From Hyaloperonospora brassicae (Eukaryota > Oomycota > Peronosporomycetes > Peronosporales > Peronosporaceae), in NCBI GenBank assembly GCA_947650285.1, contig CANTFL010001453.1, positions 62,001 through 126,000 on the forward strand: a DNA stretch of 64,000 bases, in the 5' to 3' direction. The notes under the pieces are model-generated. The model ran no database searches and was not told where the DNA came from. It was given only the letters and a program-made list of their open reading frames with translations. Made by a program: the position numbers and the translations under genes. This document shows, piece by piece, positions 1-8,654 of the stretch (position 1 is the stretch's first letter; every line of letters starts with the position of its first letter).

Positions 1-736
1 AGGGATGTGTACTCCCTTAATTCGCCCTGGGGAAGGGCACACATCTCGGCTGAGATGCGTGACGCGATTGCAAACTTGCAATCCGTCTACAAGCGCCTAG
101 GGAGCGTGTTTACCGATGGGCCACAGGACTCATCGGATGGGTCTCGTCATACTGGCGGACGAGACCTTCAACATCCATCAACAGCTGAGAGCGGGCTCCC
201 AGCTGTTCCAAGAGGGTGGATACCCCCGCCACTGGACGAGGTAGCTCGTCCTTGATCCTGAATCGTCACGGTGATTCAAGATACGCTCCACTAGAAAGCG
301 TTGATCACCGTGAGCATCCACCAAAGGATGTGGTGGAGGAGGAAAGACCTCCTCCAGATGATTCGGTTCACCATCTCGACCCTTACGAGATGGATCGCGC
401 AATCGATGACTTGCGCGATGACTTGAAGCACGAGCGCGACCGGCACTACGCTTTGACTGATACCGTGCGGAAGAACCGCAAGGGTCACGAGGCTGATCGG
501 GCGAGGGATCGCGCCGATTATGCCACGGCGCAGCTTCAGGTCGAGCGGGATGTCCGCTCCATATTCGGCGAGCTGGCGACAGCTCGCGGGGGATATCTCG
601 GTTGAGTTCCGAGGTATCATATCTGCGCGACCAGACGGATCGTCTGGAGCGCGAACGCAAGGACTTGATGGATGTTCTTGAACGTGGGGGCTATCTTCAT
701 CGGAAGAAGAAGGCTCGTACTGACAGTACGATCTAA
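1..736 (+). pseudogene. Antisense accessory ORF of Gypsy copy 1 (C-terminal part, frameshifted)
   Basis: This is the plus-strand counterpart of the ORF described at 46532-48141. Homologous reading passes through three frames because of single-base deletions near 193 and 593. Visible content: [15 protein letters not shown], an acidic linker, then a charged heptad-like coiled coil (ERDRHYALTDTVRKNRK and LSSEVSYLRDQTDRLERERK) and a basic tail, HRKKKARTDST, ending at TAA 734-736. Copy 2 has TGA at the same codon. The N-terminal half lies off the window. I do not recognise the family. The region also encodes pol and the chromodomain on the minus strand. Confidence 0.6.
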
Positions 737-1599
737 GCCTCCCCACGTACAACGTAGGATGCGTGCGCATCCTACGTGGCAATTCGAGTGTGTATGCATT
801 GCCCTTGCGATGCAACACTCGAAATGGCCCAATGTACTTCGGCAGTAGTTTTCTACTGCCGACACTAGTGACTGCATATCCAAGTAAGTTTACCGTAGAC
901 AGTAGTACTAGGTCGTTAACTTTAAATGAAAGAACATTTGCTCTTCCATTCTTGTCTGCGTTCCGTTTCTGGCGGCCCACCGCATTTGCGATGGAGTCCT
1001 GAACGAAACGGACTACCGCTTCTCGAGTCAGCAGGAAGTTCTCTGCTGACTCTTTGTTTTGTCTTTCAGTGGGCTTGGTGCGCACTGCTAAGAGATTGCT
1101 CTCTTCTTCAGCGAGGTTGTCTTCTTCCTCGCTGGCATAATCGTTGACGATGCTGAATATACCAGCATCGTCATCATCATCCGAGTCAATAATAGCGTCA
1201 TCGCTATTATTGAGGTGATCTTCTTCATCGATGTCGACTTGATCGACATCGGCATCATACGTGACGACGTTAGCGTCGACACGTGATGAGCAAGAGCCAA
1301 AACGGGTTTTGCTCGAGCGAGTCCCCCCCCCTTATCCAAGAGTCACACTCTAGAAGGGTGGGCACTCGTGGATGGCGTAGGCCCTTTACGTAAAACGGTG
1401 TGTGCTGTGTTGAAGCATGCACCGAATTATTGATGGCGAATTTCACCATGGGTAGTAATTCGCTCCAACTCGGAAACGAGTGGACATATCCTCGAAGGAT
1501 CTCTTCGAGGACACGGTTCGCACGTTTCGTCGTCTGACCATCTGTTTCTGGATGGTCAGAAGTGAACATCTTCAATCGTGTTCCGAAAGTACGGAACAC
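178..1599 (-). pseudogene. pol: C-terminal integrase and chromodomain of Gypsy copy 1, in several frames
   Basis: Open pieces in succession carry the last part of the integrase core (HPETDGQTTKRANRVLEEI), an acidic/low-complexity linker with frame breaks (1090-1330), the GPY/F module (PKYIGPFRVLHRKGNAYTLE) and finally a chromodomain ([20 protein letters not shown] then [15 protein letters not shown]), ending near 178. The usual catalytic Glu of the D,D-35-E triad, still present in copy 2 as QTER context, is here replaced by Thr-Lys through a 3-nt change, so integrase activity is probably lost. Chromodomains of this kind are thought to guide integration to modified histones. The last ~560 bases are also covered by the antisense ORF on the plus strand. 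Confidence 0.82.
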
Positions 1600-1605
1600 G
1601 GTTTG

Positions 1606-2709
1606 CTAAAATGCCGCCGTGAACCGAGGGTCACGGTCGGATACGAGTTCACGGGGTAACCCGTGGAGTCTAAAGACCGTGTCTAGAAAGACACGAGCAC
1701 AACCTTGAGCCTTGATCGACTCAGGGACTACAGCAAGATGGACCATCTTGCTGAATCGGTCAACAAACACAAGAATACCATTATTCTTGTGAGCGTCTTT
1801 GGGGAAACCGAAGACGAAGTCCATTGAAACGGACTGCCAGCACTCTGCCGGAACAGGTAGAGGCTGCGATGGCGCACGGGATGAAGGACTAGGCTTCATC
1901 CGTTGACAAACCTCGCAAGCACGTATGTACTTGCGTTCAATCTGATACTGGCGGGGCCAGTAAAAGTCACGACTTACCGTGAGGTAAGTCTTTTCTCTAC
2001 CACGATGGCCGCCTGTTGGTGCATCGTGACACTCATATATGATGCGTAAACGCAAATCATGATGAGCGGGGACGACGACACGAGGCGTGTCGTCGGCAAC
2101 AGCTGTATAGTACAGCAATCCGTTGCGTGTACTATACCAATCCGATGAGGATCGGCACAAAGCCGGTAAATCCCTCATGGATTTACTGGATGGATTCACC
2201 AGATGATCCATCAATCGCAGAAGATCCTTATCTTCCGCGTATGCCTTTCGTACGTCGTCAAGTAAACTTGACGATGGGACACTGACTGACAGTGTCGCAA
2301 CAGTGGGCTTATCCTCACTGTTGGATTGTGCGTCTGGCTCGAAATCGGGCCGGCGCGAAAGCGCATCCGCGACGAGGTTGAGTCGTCCCGGTTTATACTC
2401 CACGGAGAAGTTATACTCCTCGAAGAAAGACAGCCGCCTCGCCATTCTTTGCGAGAGGTGTGGGCTGTTTACGGCCGTGCGTAATGACGCATGGTCCGTG
2501 TAGACAACAAACGGTCTATCTCCCAAGAGATAGACGCGAAACTTAGCCAGTGCATATTTCATGGCAAGGAGTTCCTTGTCATGCACTGGGTAATTACGCT
2601 CAGCTGCTTGCAGCTGACGCGACTGATAACATATGACGCGCTCCGGGCCATCTGCATCGAACTGCATTAACGCACAGCCGATTGCGAAATCGCTGGCGTC
2701 ACAGACCAC
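1606..2709 (-). pseudogene. pol: RNase H plus N-terminal integrase of Gypsy copy 1 (open segment ending at a nonsense codon)
   Basis: This starts in the RNase H-like domain (VCDASDFAIGCALMQFDADG, YPVHDKELLAMKYAL, VYTDHASLRT). It continues to the integrase HHCC zinc domain (GGHRGREKTYLTVSRDFYWP, then CEVCQRMKPS) and the catalytic core with its first two acidic residues (SMDFVFGFPKD and LVSDRDPRFT). The frame stops at a TAG where copy 2 has TGG (Trp), a single-base nonsense change just before the third catalytic region. The upstream frame (RT) is displaced by an indel. This is therefore one part of a broken pol polyprotein. Confidence 0.88.
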
Positions 2710-2756
2710 ATGAAATGGTCTGTCCTGATCTGCAATCGCCTAGATCGGCGATTGCA

Positions 2757-4196
2757 TCAAGCTTTGCTTGATACCTTCAAAGGAACGCTGGCACTCAGCG
2801 TTCCATGACCAGTTGACATTTTCTTGAGCAAGGAAGAAAGATGAACAGTCATCTCGGCGTAGTTGCGCGAGTACTTGTGCAAGTACGCCGCTAGACCAAG
2901 GAACTTCCTTAGTCCCTTGACATCGACTGGCACTGGCCAGTCGGTGATCGCCTTGATCTTTTCGGGATCAGGGCGTACGCCGTGTTTCCCCACGATGCAC
3001 CCAAGAAGTGGTATTTCGCTAGCCGCGAATATACACTTCTTGAGGTTGGCGTACAACTTATGCTTGCGCATAAGTTGAAGAACCTGACGAACGTGAGTTC
3101 TGTGAACTTCAACGTCCGTCTTTCCGTCCATAGCCCGGCTATGGACGAACACATCGTCGAAGTAACTCGGTGCGAAGTCTCGCACCGGTCTCAACAGATT
3201 TGTTACACATCTGTTGAATGTTGCAGGGGCATTACTCAGCCCCTGTGGCATCACTAGCCACTCCCACAGCATCCCGCTGGGTGTACTCACTGCCGTGAAC
3301 ATGACGTCCCGTTCACGCATCAGGATCTGATAGAATCCATCCATCAGATCCATGGACGAAAAGATGGTACTCTTTGACATACCATCTATGATTACGTCCT
3401 TCCTCGGTATCGGCGTCTGAGCCGGTACCGTTGCAGCATTCAACTTGTTGAATGCGTGCACTATCCGCCACCCTCCTATGGCCTTTCGCACACAGAAGGT
3501 CGGAGAGCTGTGAGGGGATGTTGATTCCCTCACATGGCCCGATGCTATGCGATCGGCAAAGAACTTGTCGATCGCTAGTACTTGTTCACGAGGCAGTGGC
3601 CACTGCTTCATGACACAGTACTTCGAGCCCGGTTTGAGCTCGATCTCTTGTCGAGTGCCTTTGTCCTTAGGCAACTCGCAAGGTACGGATTCAGGGAACA
3701 CATCCCTGAATTCGATCAAATCCTTATACAAAGGATTTGCCTGAAGTGACTCCCAGGATTGGGACGCGTATCGCTCAATCCGAGTCTTCTCATCGAGGAC
3801 ACTTTCGTCCGTCGATGAGCTGCTGAGAACCCGTTCGTTCTCAGCAAATACTGTTGCCGACCGAATGTCGGTCACATACTCGTCCTCTGTGACGAGTATG
3901 CAGATCTGCTTGACTTTGCCACTACGCAGATCACGCAAGAACCGTTTCGGTTCTAGCGTTGGCAACTGAGTTATCTCCGAAGTCAACTTCGGAGGCACAA
4001 TCAGATCAAGCGTATAAGCGCCTACGCTTGATCCGTCATTAACCAAGACGTTCAACGTCTCGGTTTCTTCCTGGGAACTTGCTTCCACAGGTTGCTGAGG
4101 GCCTAATCCCTCAGCAATCGACTCTTGAGGAATTCCTTCCTCAAGTACGTGGGGACTTATTCCCTCGACGTCTTCCGACTGTGGCTGTGCAACCAC
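2757..4196 (-). CDS. pol: Reverse transcriptase segment of Gypsy copy 1 pol
   Basis: A 479-residue open segment. RT signatures are clear: PLPREQVLAIDKFFADR (fingers), SSPTFCVRKAIGGWRI, the first catalytic Asp in SSMDLMDGFYQI, PQGLSNAPATF, and the YFDD catalytic box in SYFDDVFVHSR. A thumb/connection region follows (LLGCIVGKHGVRPDPEKI, FLGLAAYLHKYSRNYAEM). The listed start is a GTG at the edge of the open frame and not a believable initiation codon; translation probably comes through from gag-protease. The frame breaks near 2820 by an indel relative to copy 2, before RNase H. Many short inverted repeats interrupt the coding sequence without destroying the motifs. Confidence 0.9.
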   Translation of the reverse strand: MVAQPQSEDVEGISPHVLEEGIPQESIAEGLGPQQPVEASSQEETETLNVLVNDGSSVGAYTLDLIVPPKLTSEITQLPTLEPKRFLRDLRSGKVKQICILVTEDEYVTDIRSATVFAENERVLSSSSTDESVLDEKTRIERYASQSWESLQANPLYKDLIEFRDVFPESVPCELPKDKGTRQEIELKPGSKYCVMKQWPLPREQVLAIDKFFADRIASGHVRESTSPHSSPTFCVRKAIGGWRIVHAFNKLNAATVPAQTPIPRKDVIIDGMSKSTIFSSMDLMDGFYQILMRERDVMFTAVSTPSGMLWEWLVMPQGLSNAPATFNRCVTNLLRPVRDFAPSYFDDVFVHSRAMDGKTDVEVHRTHVRQVLQLMRKHKLYANLKKCIFAASEIPLLGCIVGKHGVRPDPEKIKAITDWPVPVDVKGLRKFLGLAAYLHKYSRNYAEMTVHLSSLLKKMSTGHGTLSASVPLKVSSKA

Positions 4197-4213
4197 AGTC
4201 AGGAACCGATCCT

Positions 4214-5022
4214 CTACGGTCGACTCTCCAGTCGACCTAGGATTTTCATGTTGCCCCTTGGGGGCAACAGATTCTTTCTTCTAAGATGCTGCCCGCTAGG
4301 CATGCATCCATGTCCCGGTCCACTCGACTTATTCGAGTGGTGGACCTTCGGCGCAGCCTGTACATCTGTACAGCCGCCGGGAGCTTGCTCCACAGTGTAG
4401 TGATCAACTACACTGTGATTTTGTGCAGTCGTGCTAACGACCGTACCGCAAGTGAGGCCATCGCACTCACTCGCAGAACATCCACACGCTTGTGGACGCT
4501 CCAAGATGTTCATCAGATGGCCATCTGATGAACAAGCAGCAGGCATCTTCACGGATCGATGCTGCCAGCTCACCCTTGGCTCGTACTTTCTGAGCCAAGG
4601 TAATCCCAGGATGACATCGAATTTGTCATCCAGATCTAGTACGATGAAGTCATCATCGTACTGCTCGCCCTCTAACGTGTAGTGGATTCCTACTACACGT
4701 TTCTCAACGGTTATCGATGCGCCTGTTGCAAGGCGCACCGTCATCCTTGTGAGGGGAATGTCGCGCTCAACGAACTTGAGCCTACGACCCTCTAGTGACT
4801 GGCGACGAACAAAGTTGTTCGACGCCCCACAGTCTACTAGGGCACGAAGCGACAAATCATTCGTCGCTTCCAACTTCAAGGTGATGAGCGAAACGTCATC
4901 ACCAGGTGCAGAGACACACAATGATTGTGTATCTGGAGCAACTTTCGTCAAGAGATTTGCAAATTCTCTTGAGGTTGCTGGATCAGTAGGGCGCTCCGCC
5001 CCTACTGACCCCGACCATTTTT
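4214..5022 (-). CDS. Retroviral-type aspartic protease of Gypsy copy 1
   Basis: This is the -1 frame after gag. The active-site loop reads ALVDCGASNNFVRR; most families have D-S/T-G-A, so Cys here (Arg in copy 2) is unusual at the second position. The downstream flap and C-terminal part are recognisable, ending in FDVILGLPWLRKYEPRVSW, a typical Gypsy protease ending. A low-complexity Cys/His/Ser tail follows. The frame closes at a TAG at 4214-4216, and RT lies in a further -1 frame in both copies. I could not find a canonical slippery heptamer in that second overlap. The expected role is cleavage of the Gag-Pol precursor. Confidence 0.8.
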
Positions 5023-5025
5023 TGA
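4983..5025 (-). promoter_or_regulatory. Candidate -1 ribosomal frameshift signal between gag and protease
   Basis: On the minus strand the gag codons TCA AAA AAT contain the heptamer A AAA AAT (5017-5023) in the correct X XXY YYZ phase. An 8-nt spacer follows (5009-5016), then a perfect 9-bp stem TCAGTAGGG/CCCTACTGA (arms 5000-5008 and 4983-4991, 8-nt loop). The gag stop TAG (5002-5004) lies in the first arm. Slipping back one base enters the protease frame exactly (K-K-W-S-G-S-V). Copy 2 keeps the heptamer, spacing and an 8-bp version of the stem. Function is inferred from this arrangement. Confidence 0.72.
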
Positions 5026-6156
5026 TGGTCCGTCTCGCTGTTGCGGCTTCGCAACAGCGCTGGACCCACGCCCATTGCCCTTTCTGGCGAATGGTCGTCC
5101 ATTTCGCTCAGTACTGTTTGGTACTGGGCGTGGAGCACTACACTCATATGCGTAGTGCCCTAACTTCTGACAGCGATTGCACCTCTGCAATCGCTTGTTG
5201 TTTGTAGAGCGAGGTCTCTCGCTCTCAACATAGCAGAGTTCCATTGGTTCTGGACCTCCGATCTCTTGTCGTCTCGGTGGACGGTAAGAGTTTGAGCTAG
5301 CATGAGCCTGTCTCATGCTAAAGTCTTCCTGTTCCGCGGCTGATATCGCTTCTTCGAGCGTATTCAGCTCAAGGCGGAACAGATGGCTCCTGACGGGCCC
5401 TTCTGCGAGCCCTTGCATGAACACCGTAATCAACGTGTGTTCATGAACTGGGTTGGCAGTTATACTACTTGCAAGGAGTCGTATATGTTGTGCGTAAGCG
5501 TGCACATCACGCTTACCCTGCTTGAGTTTCAGGAGCTCTGAACGAGCCCTGAACTCAGCACGTGGCGGCTCAAACGTTTGTCTGAGCCGGGACTTGAAGT
5601 CATCTAGCGACCTAAACACATTTGGGTCGCTACTCTCGAGTCCCAGGGACCAAGTTTTGGCACGCCCTGCCAAGTGGGTCTGAGCAAATATGAGTTTCAT
5701 TTGCTCATCTTCGACGCGACGAGCCCTTAGGGCTCTGTCGAGTTCGACAAACCATAGTAACAGGGAGTCCTCCGGGACTCCACTGTACTTGGAGATGTCA
5801 ACTTTCATGACTTCGGGACGACGCGCATGCGCCGTCCCGCCCACAGCAGCATGGAATTGCTGCTGTCTCAACAGCTCCGTCTGTTGAGCACCGAGTTCTC
5901 TCAACTGCTCGGCCTGTTGAGAGCCTTGCTGGTGAAGCAAGGCTACTTTCTCCCTTACGGCGACAAGTTCATGTTGTATGAACTTGGCTATAGCGGCATG
6001 TTGTTGGTCTCTGTCTAGAGACTCCAACATGGCGCTAACGACGAGTTCGCCTACGGTAGAACTCATTCGTTCTACCGCACCCCATTCGATGTCACTCAAA
6101 TGGGTAAACCCTTCACGCGTGGCGTGAAAGGTCTCTTCATCATCCAACATGTTCAT
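5002..6156 (-). CDS. gag: Gag polyprotein of Gypsy copy 1
   Basis: This 384-residue ORF is intact. The N-terminal ~100 residues are rich in Gln, Glu and Leu and probably coiled-coil (a run of QQ-E-L spacing around residues 70-100). A retrotransposon Gag-type capsid region follows, including LLLWFVELDRAL and a sequence near WSLGLES that fits the Ty3/Gypsy capsid. Near the C-terminus is one CCHC zinc knuckle, CNRCQKLGHYAYEC, for RNA binding. The ORF ends at a TAG inside a stem-loop just after a slippery heptamer, so protease and RT are probably expressed by -1 frameshifting. A second Met lies two codons inside the first and could equally be the start. Expected role: capsid assembly of the virus-like particle. 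Confidence 0.9.
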   Translation of the reverse strand: MNMLDDEETFHATREGFTHLSDIEWGAVERMSSTVGELVVSAMLESLDRDQQHAAIAKFIQHELVAVREKVALLHQQGSQQAEQLRELGAQQTELLRQQQFHAAVGGTAHARRPEVMKVDISKYSGVPEDSLLLWFVELDRALRARRVEDEQMKLIFAQTHLAGRAKTWSLGLESSDPNVFRSLDDFKSRLRQTFEPPRAEFRARSELLKLKQGKRDVHAYAQHIRLLASSITANPVHEHTLITVFMQGLAEGPVRSHLFRLELNTLEEAISAAEQEDFSMRQAHASSNSYRPPRRQEIGGPEPMELCYVESERPRSTNNKRLQRCNRCQKLGHYAYECSAPRPVPNSTERNGRPFARKGNGRGSSAVAKPQQRDGPSKNGRGQ

Positions 6157-6201
6157 GTTGGATGATTGTGGTCCTTGGAAGGACTACAAAGTGCTACCAG
6201 G

Positions 6202-6590
6202 TGTAACGGGGCACACCCTTGCGTAACTTAACGCAAGGGATTTGGGTGCCCCGACGGACGTACATGTGGCAAGCAAGGAAGCGTAGGTAGGGTAAAAGTA
6301 GAACTGTTATATTAATAAATTAAGTCTTTAAACTACTGTCTCTTCGTTTGACTTAATTCAATTATACTAATATAACTGCATGTATGGTGACGTCTCGTCA
6401 CCACTCATTGCGCGCGTCTTGCGGCGATTGGTGGGTTGATATCATCACGATATCAGCCAATGAACAGACCCTTTGGTCGACCCTTCAATATCACCACTTG
6501 GTGATATTGTTTAAAGAATATCCATCTTTATATTCTTTATTGTCACTTTCCTTAAAGTGACAATTTCATGTAACGGGCTGCCCCGTTACA
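6202..6590 (-). repeat. 5' LTR of Gypsy copy 1
   Basis: The 389-bp LTR begins TGTAACGGGGC and ends GCCCCGTTACA, a perfect 11-bp terminal inverted repeat with the usual TG...CA ends. It aligns with the LTRs at 46006-46400 and 53599-53992. Almost all of its right half is consecutive hairpins: 6385-6403, 6437-6455, 6486-6509, 6512-6539, 6539-6564 and 6569-6590. At its left end a nested pair of stems spans 6208-6252 (outer GGGGCAC/GTGCCCC, inner CCCTTGCGT/ACGCAAGGG). The bases right of the LTR are gttgc. The partner target duplication is outside the window. Confidence 0.93.
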
Positions 6591-7033
6591 GTTGCAGTCA
6601 TCGCACAAGTTTGGGAAGCAGAGATACAACAATTGTAAGTTGATCAAGCGAAACGATATATCGATGGCACGCCAAGCATAAGAGGACAAGCGTTTTTGAG
6701 AAGAAAAGAGAAGCATGTTGTCCATAACACCTCGTTAGTATCGACGCAAAGTACACACTTGCAAAGTTGCATAAATACATGTTGCACAAGTGGCGTTGGA
6801 GTTGCTCACACTACAAGATTGGACACAAATTGGGCAATGATTGTAATCGCGAAATGGTACATCTTGTCAACATCTCGCTCCAATGTGACAATCAATTTGA
6901 TAATTAACAGGCTGATGTGTGAGTTAACAAGCGCCTCGTAAAACAGCTGCATCGGTGCGAGCTCCTCCTTGCAGTTACTTCAGCAAACCCTCCATACCAC
7001 GACTGTTTCGCGTTCACTTACTCGCTCTGACCC
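6591..7033. other. Intergenic region between Gypsy copy 1 and the methyltransferase gene
   Basis: 443 bp with no recognisable gene. Short ORFs on both strands lack domain features. The LTR ends directly at 6590, so the retroelement sits within about 0.5 kb of the start of the neighbouring host gene. Confidence 0.7.
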
Positions 7034-7046
7034 GCTCATTCATTGG
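7034..7046 (+). promoter_or_regulatory. Oomycete-type initiator before the methyltransferase gene
   Basis: GCTCATTCATTGG matches the known oomycete core promoter GCTCATTYYNCAWTTT in its initiator half (TCAYTYY). It lies about 30-40 nt before the ATG at 7074. A short 5' UTR is normal in oomycetes, and this supports 7074 over the upstream in-frame ATG at 6969. Confidence 0.55.
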
Positions 7047-7073
7047 CTAGAAATAGCACGCCCGTCCTGCCTC

Positions 7074-7958
7074 ATGGACGACGCCTCGGCCGCTTGTCGA
7101 CACGCCGACGAGGCCCCGAACCGTCTGCGACGCGCCGAGACGGTACTCCAGTATCGCACGAGTCGCATCGTGCTCGTGCTGGAGCAGTGCATGGACTCAC
7201 ACAACCACCAGGCTGTGCTCCGGACGGCCGAGGCGCTGGGTATCCAGCACGTGTGGCTCATTGCAGCCAACGCCCAGCAGGTCAAGACGCACGCGGACCC
7301 TACTAAAAAGAGCCACAAGCGCAGCAGTGGAAAGAAAATTACCAAAAACTGTGCGCTGTGGCTCACTGTGCGCGAGTTTTCGAGCATTGCAACTTGTCTT
7401 GCGGCCCTGCGAGCGAGTGAGATGACGATCTGGGCGACGGACTTGTCGCCTCAAGCCGAGCCGCTCGTTGTTGATACGAAACCTGATGAGTTGCCGCCGC
7501 GCTTGGCACTTGTGATTGGACGTGAAACAGATGGCGTGAGTGTCGAGATGCTGCGTGCAGCACATCGACGCGTGTATGTGCCGTTGGTTGGCTTTAGTGA
7601 GAGCCTCAATTTGTCGGTGGCCACAGCGCTCGTGCTTCAGCGACTGTTGGACTGGTTTCCGGCTGTTCGCGGCGACCTCAGTGAGCATGAGAAGCGCGAA
7701 CTTCGTGAGAAGTGGTATCCTCAGTTAATGAGCACTCCGACGCAAGCGGCTCAGGCCGAGCCGTGGACTTCGGGTCGAGTACCAATTTGTCTGCTTCCTG
7801 ACTTGCGGCGTGAAAAGCATGACGCATGGATCCCCAAGAGCGTTCGAAGACGTGAGCAAGATATGCCACAAGTGAGGGAGCGAGTGGGTAAGAGAAAGCA
7901 GTCTGACGACGGCCAGGTACACAGCAAGGAAGTACGAGTAGAAGAAGAGGAAGATTGA
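7074..7958 (+). CDS. SpoU/TrmH-family RNA 2'-O-methyltransferase
   Basis: A 294-residue protein in the TrmH branch of the SPOUT (knotted) methyltransferases, which use S-adenosylmethionine to methylate ribose 2'-OH in tRNA or rRNA. All three SpoU motifs are visible: motif 1 NHQAVLRTAEALG, motif 2 LALVIGRETDGVS and motif 3 VPLVGFSESLNLSVATALVL, which builds the knot and cofactor site. The overall shape (N-terminal LVLEQCMDSHN, C-terminal extension) resembles bacterial TrmH, which modifies G18 of tRNA; that substrate is inferred. The C-terminus is a basic then acidic tail, possibly nuclear/nucleolar. The reading frame is open back to 6969; I chose 7074 because of the initiator at 7034. If 6969 were used, the extra 35 residues could be an organelle targeting peptide. 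No intron is needed. Confidence 0.88.
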   Translation: MDDASAACRHADEAPNRLRRAETVLQYRTSRIVLVLEQCMDSHNHQAVLRTAEALGIQHVWLIAANAQQVKTHADPTKKSHKRSSGKKITKNCALWLTVREFSSIATCLAALRASEMTIWATDLSPQAEPLVVDTKPDELPPRLALVIGRETDGVSVEMLRAAHRRVYVPLVGFSESLNLSVATALVLQRLLDWFPAVRGDLSEHEKRELREKWYPQLMSTPTQAAQAEPWTSGRVPICLLPDLRREKHDAWIPKSVRRREQDMPQVRERVGKRKQSDDGQVHSKEVRVEEEED

Positions 7959-8654
7959 CGGTACGAGCTTACGCGAAGATGGAAAGATGGAAATAGAATC
8001 GCCAGGGCTGAGGGTCTATCGCTGCCCAGCTTCCAGTTGCTATTGCCCGTCTGTATCGCGCTGGCGAGAGTATTTGTGTTATTGCCTAAGCATAAACTTT
8101 GGACACCAGTGTTCACGAGTATAAAGACGTCATGGACTGTGACATCACGTGCTTGTGTGTAAGCCTCTACGAGATCTCAACGTCGGTCTTGCGATCAGCA
8201 ACGCTCTCTGGCAAAGCGTTTTATTTCGAGGTCAAAAAGTGTCTTGCTGTGGCTGCTTTTCAACTGTAGCTCGCTCTTTGGTAGACACAAACCGCCTCTT
8301 TGACACTGGTGGTGCCTTCAAGCTTTTTCGTGGCTCCTTGTTTTAGTTCAAATAAAGCAGCGTCGACGGTATCAATCACTCGTCGCAAGTCTGTCTGTAC
8401 AAGACAGTTACTCTCTGAGCCAGCCAGCCAGTCAGTCAGTTGTCAAGGAGACAATTGACGACCGCGAACGGTATTTGTGTACGAGAATGTGGCAGCAACG
8501 CCACGACAGGCTCGCAACCGTTTCGTGTGTAGCACACAAATGTCCACAGCCGCCGACGAGCGCAGTTAGTTGCACAGAGAGAACGCTCACTTTTGGACTG
8601 AACAGAGCAAGTGCGTGGGCGTGCGTGACGGACGAGCGAGCGAGCGGCGATCGA
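7959..8654 (+). promoter_or_regulatory. Intergenic region with candidate initiator at 8587-8593
   Basis: No convincing gene. TCACTTT at 8587-8593, preceded by GC, fits the oomycete initiator TCAYTYY and lies about 65 bp before the ATG at 8655. Short CCAG/GTCA repeats occur at 8418-8440. Confidence 0.45.

Larger units (their letters stand above)
1..6590 (-). mobile_element. Ty3/Gypsy LTR retrotransposon with chromodomain (copy 1, cut by window edge)
   Basis: Read on the minus strand the order is LTR (6202-6590), tRNA primer site, gag, protease, reverse transcriptase, RNase H, integrase, chromodomain. This is the Ty3/Gypsy chromovirus order. The 3' LTR lies beyond the left edge. The putative primer binding site (minus strand of 6191-6199, TGGTAGCAC) starts two bases inside the LTR and is one base off TGGTAGCGC, the complement of a yeast-type initiator Met tRNA 3' end. 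Pol is broken by frameshifts and a stop, so this copy is inactive. A plus-strand antisense ORF occupies positions 1-736. A closely related complete copy lies at 46006-53992. Confidence 0.95.

Noticed and set aside
6969..7073. Upstream ATG of the methyltransferase as the start
   Set aside because: An oomycete initiator lies between it and 7074. An organelle presequence remains possible but is less likely.
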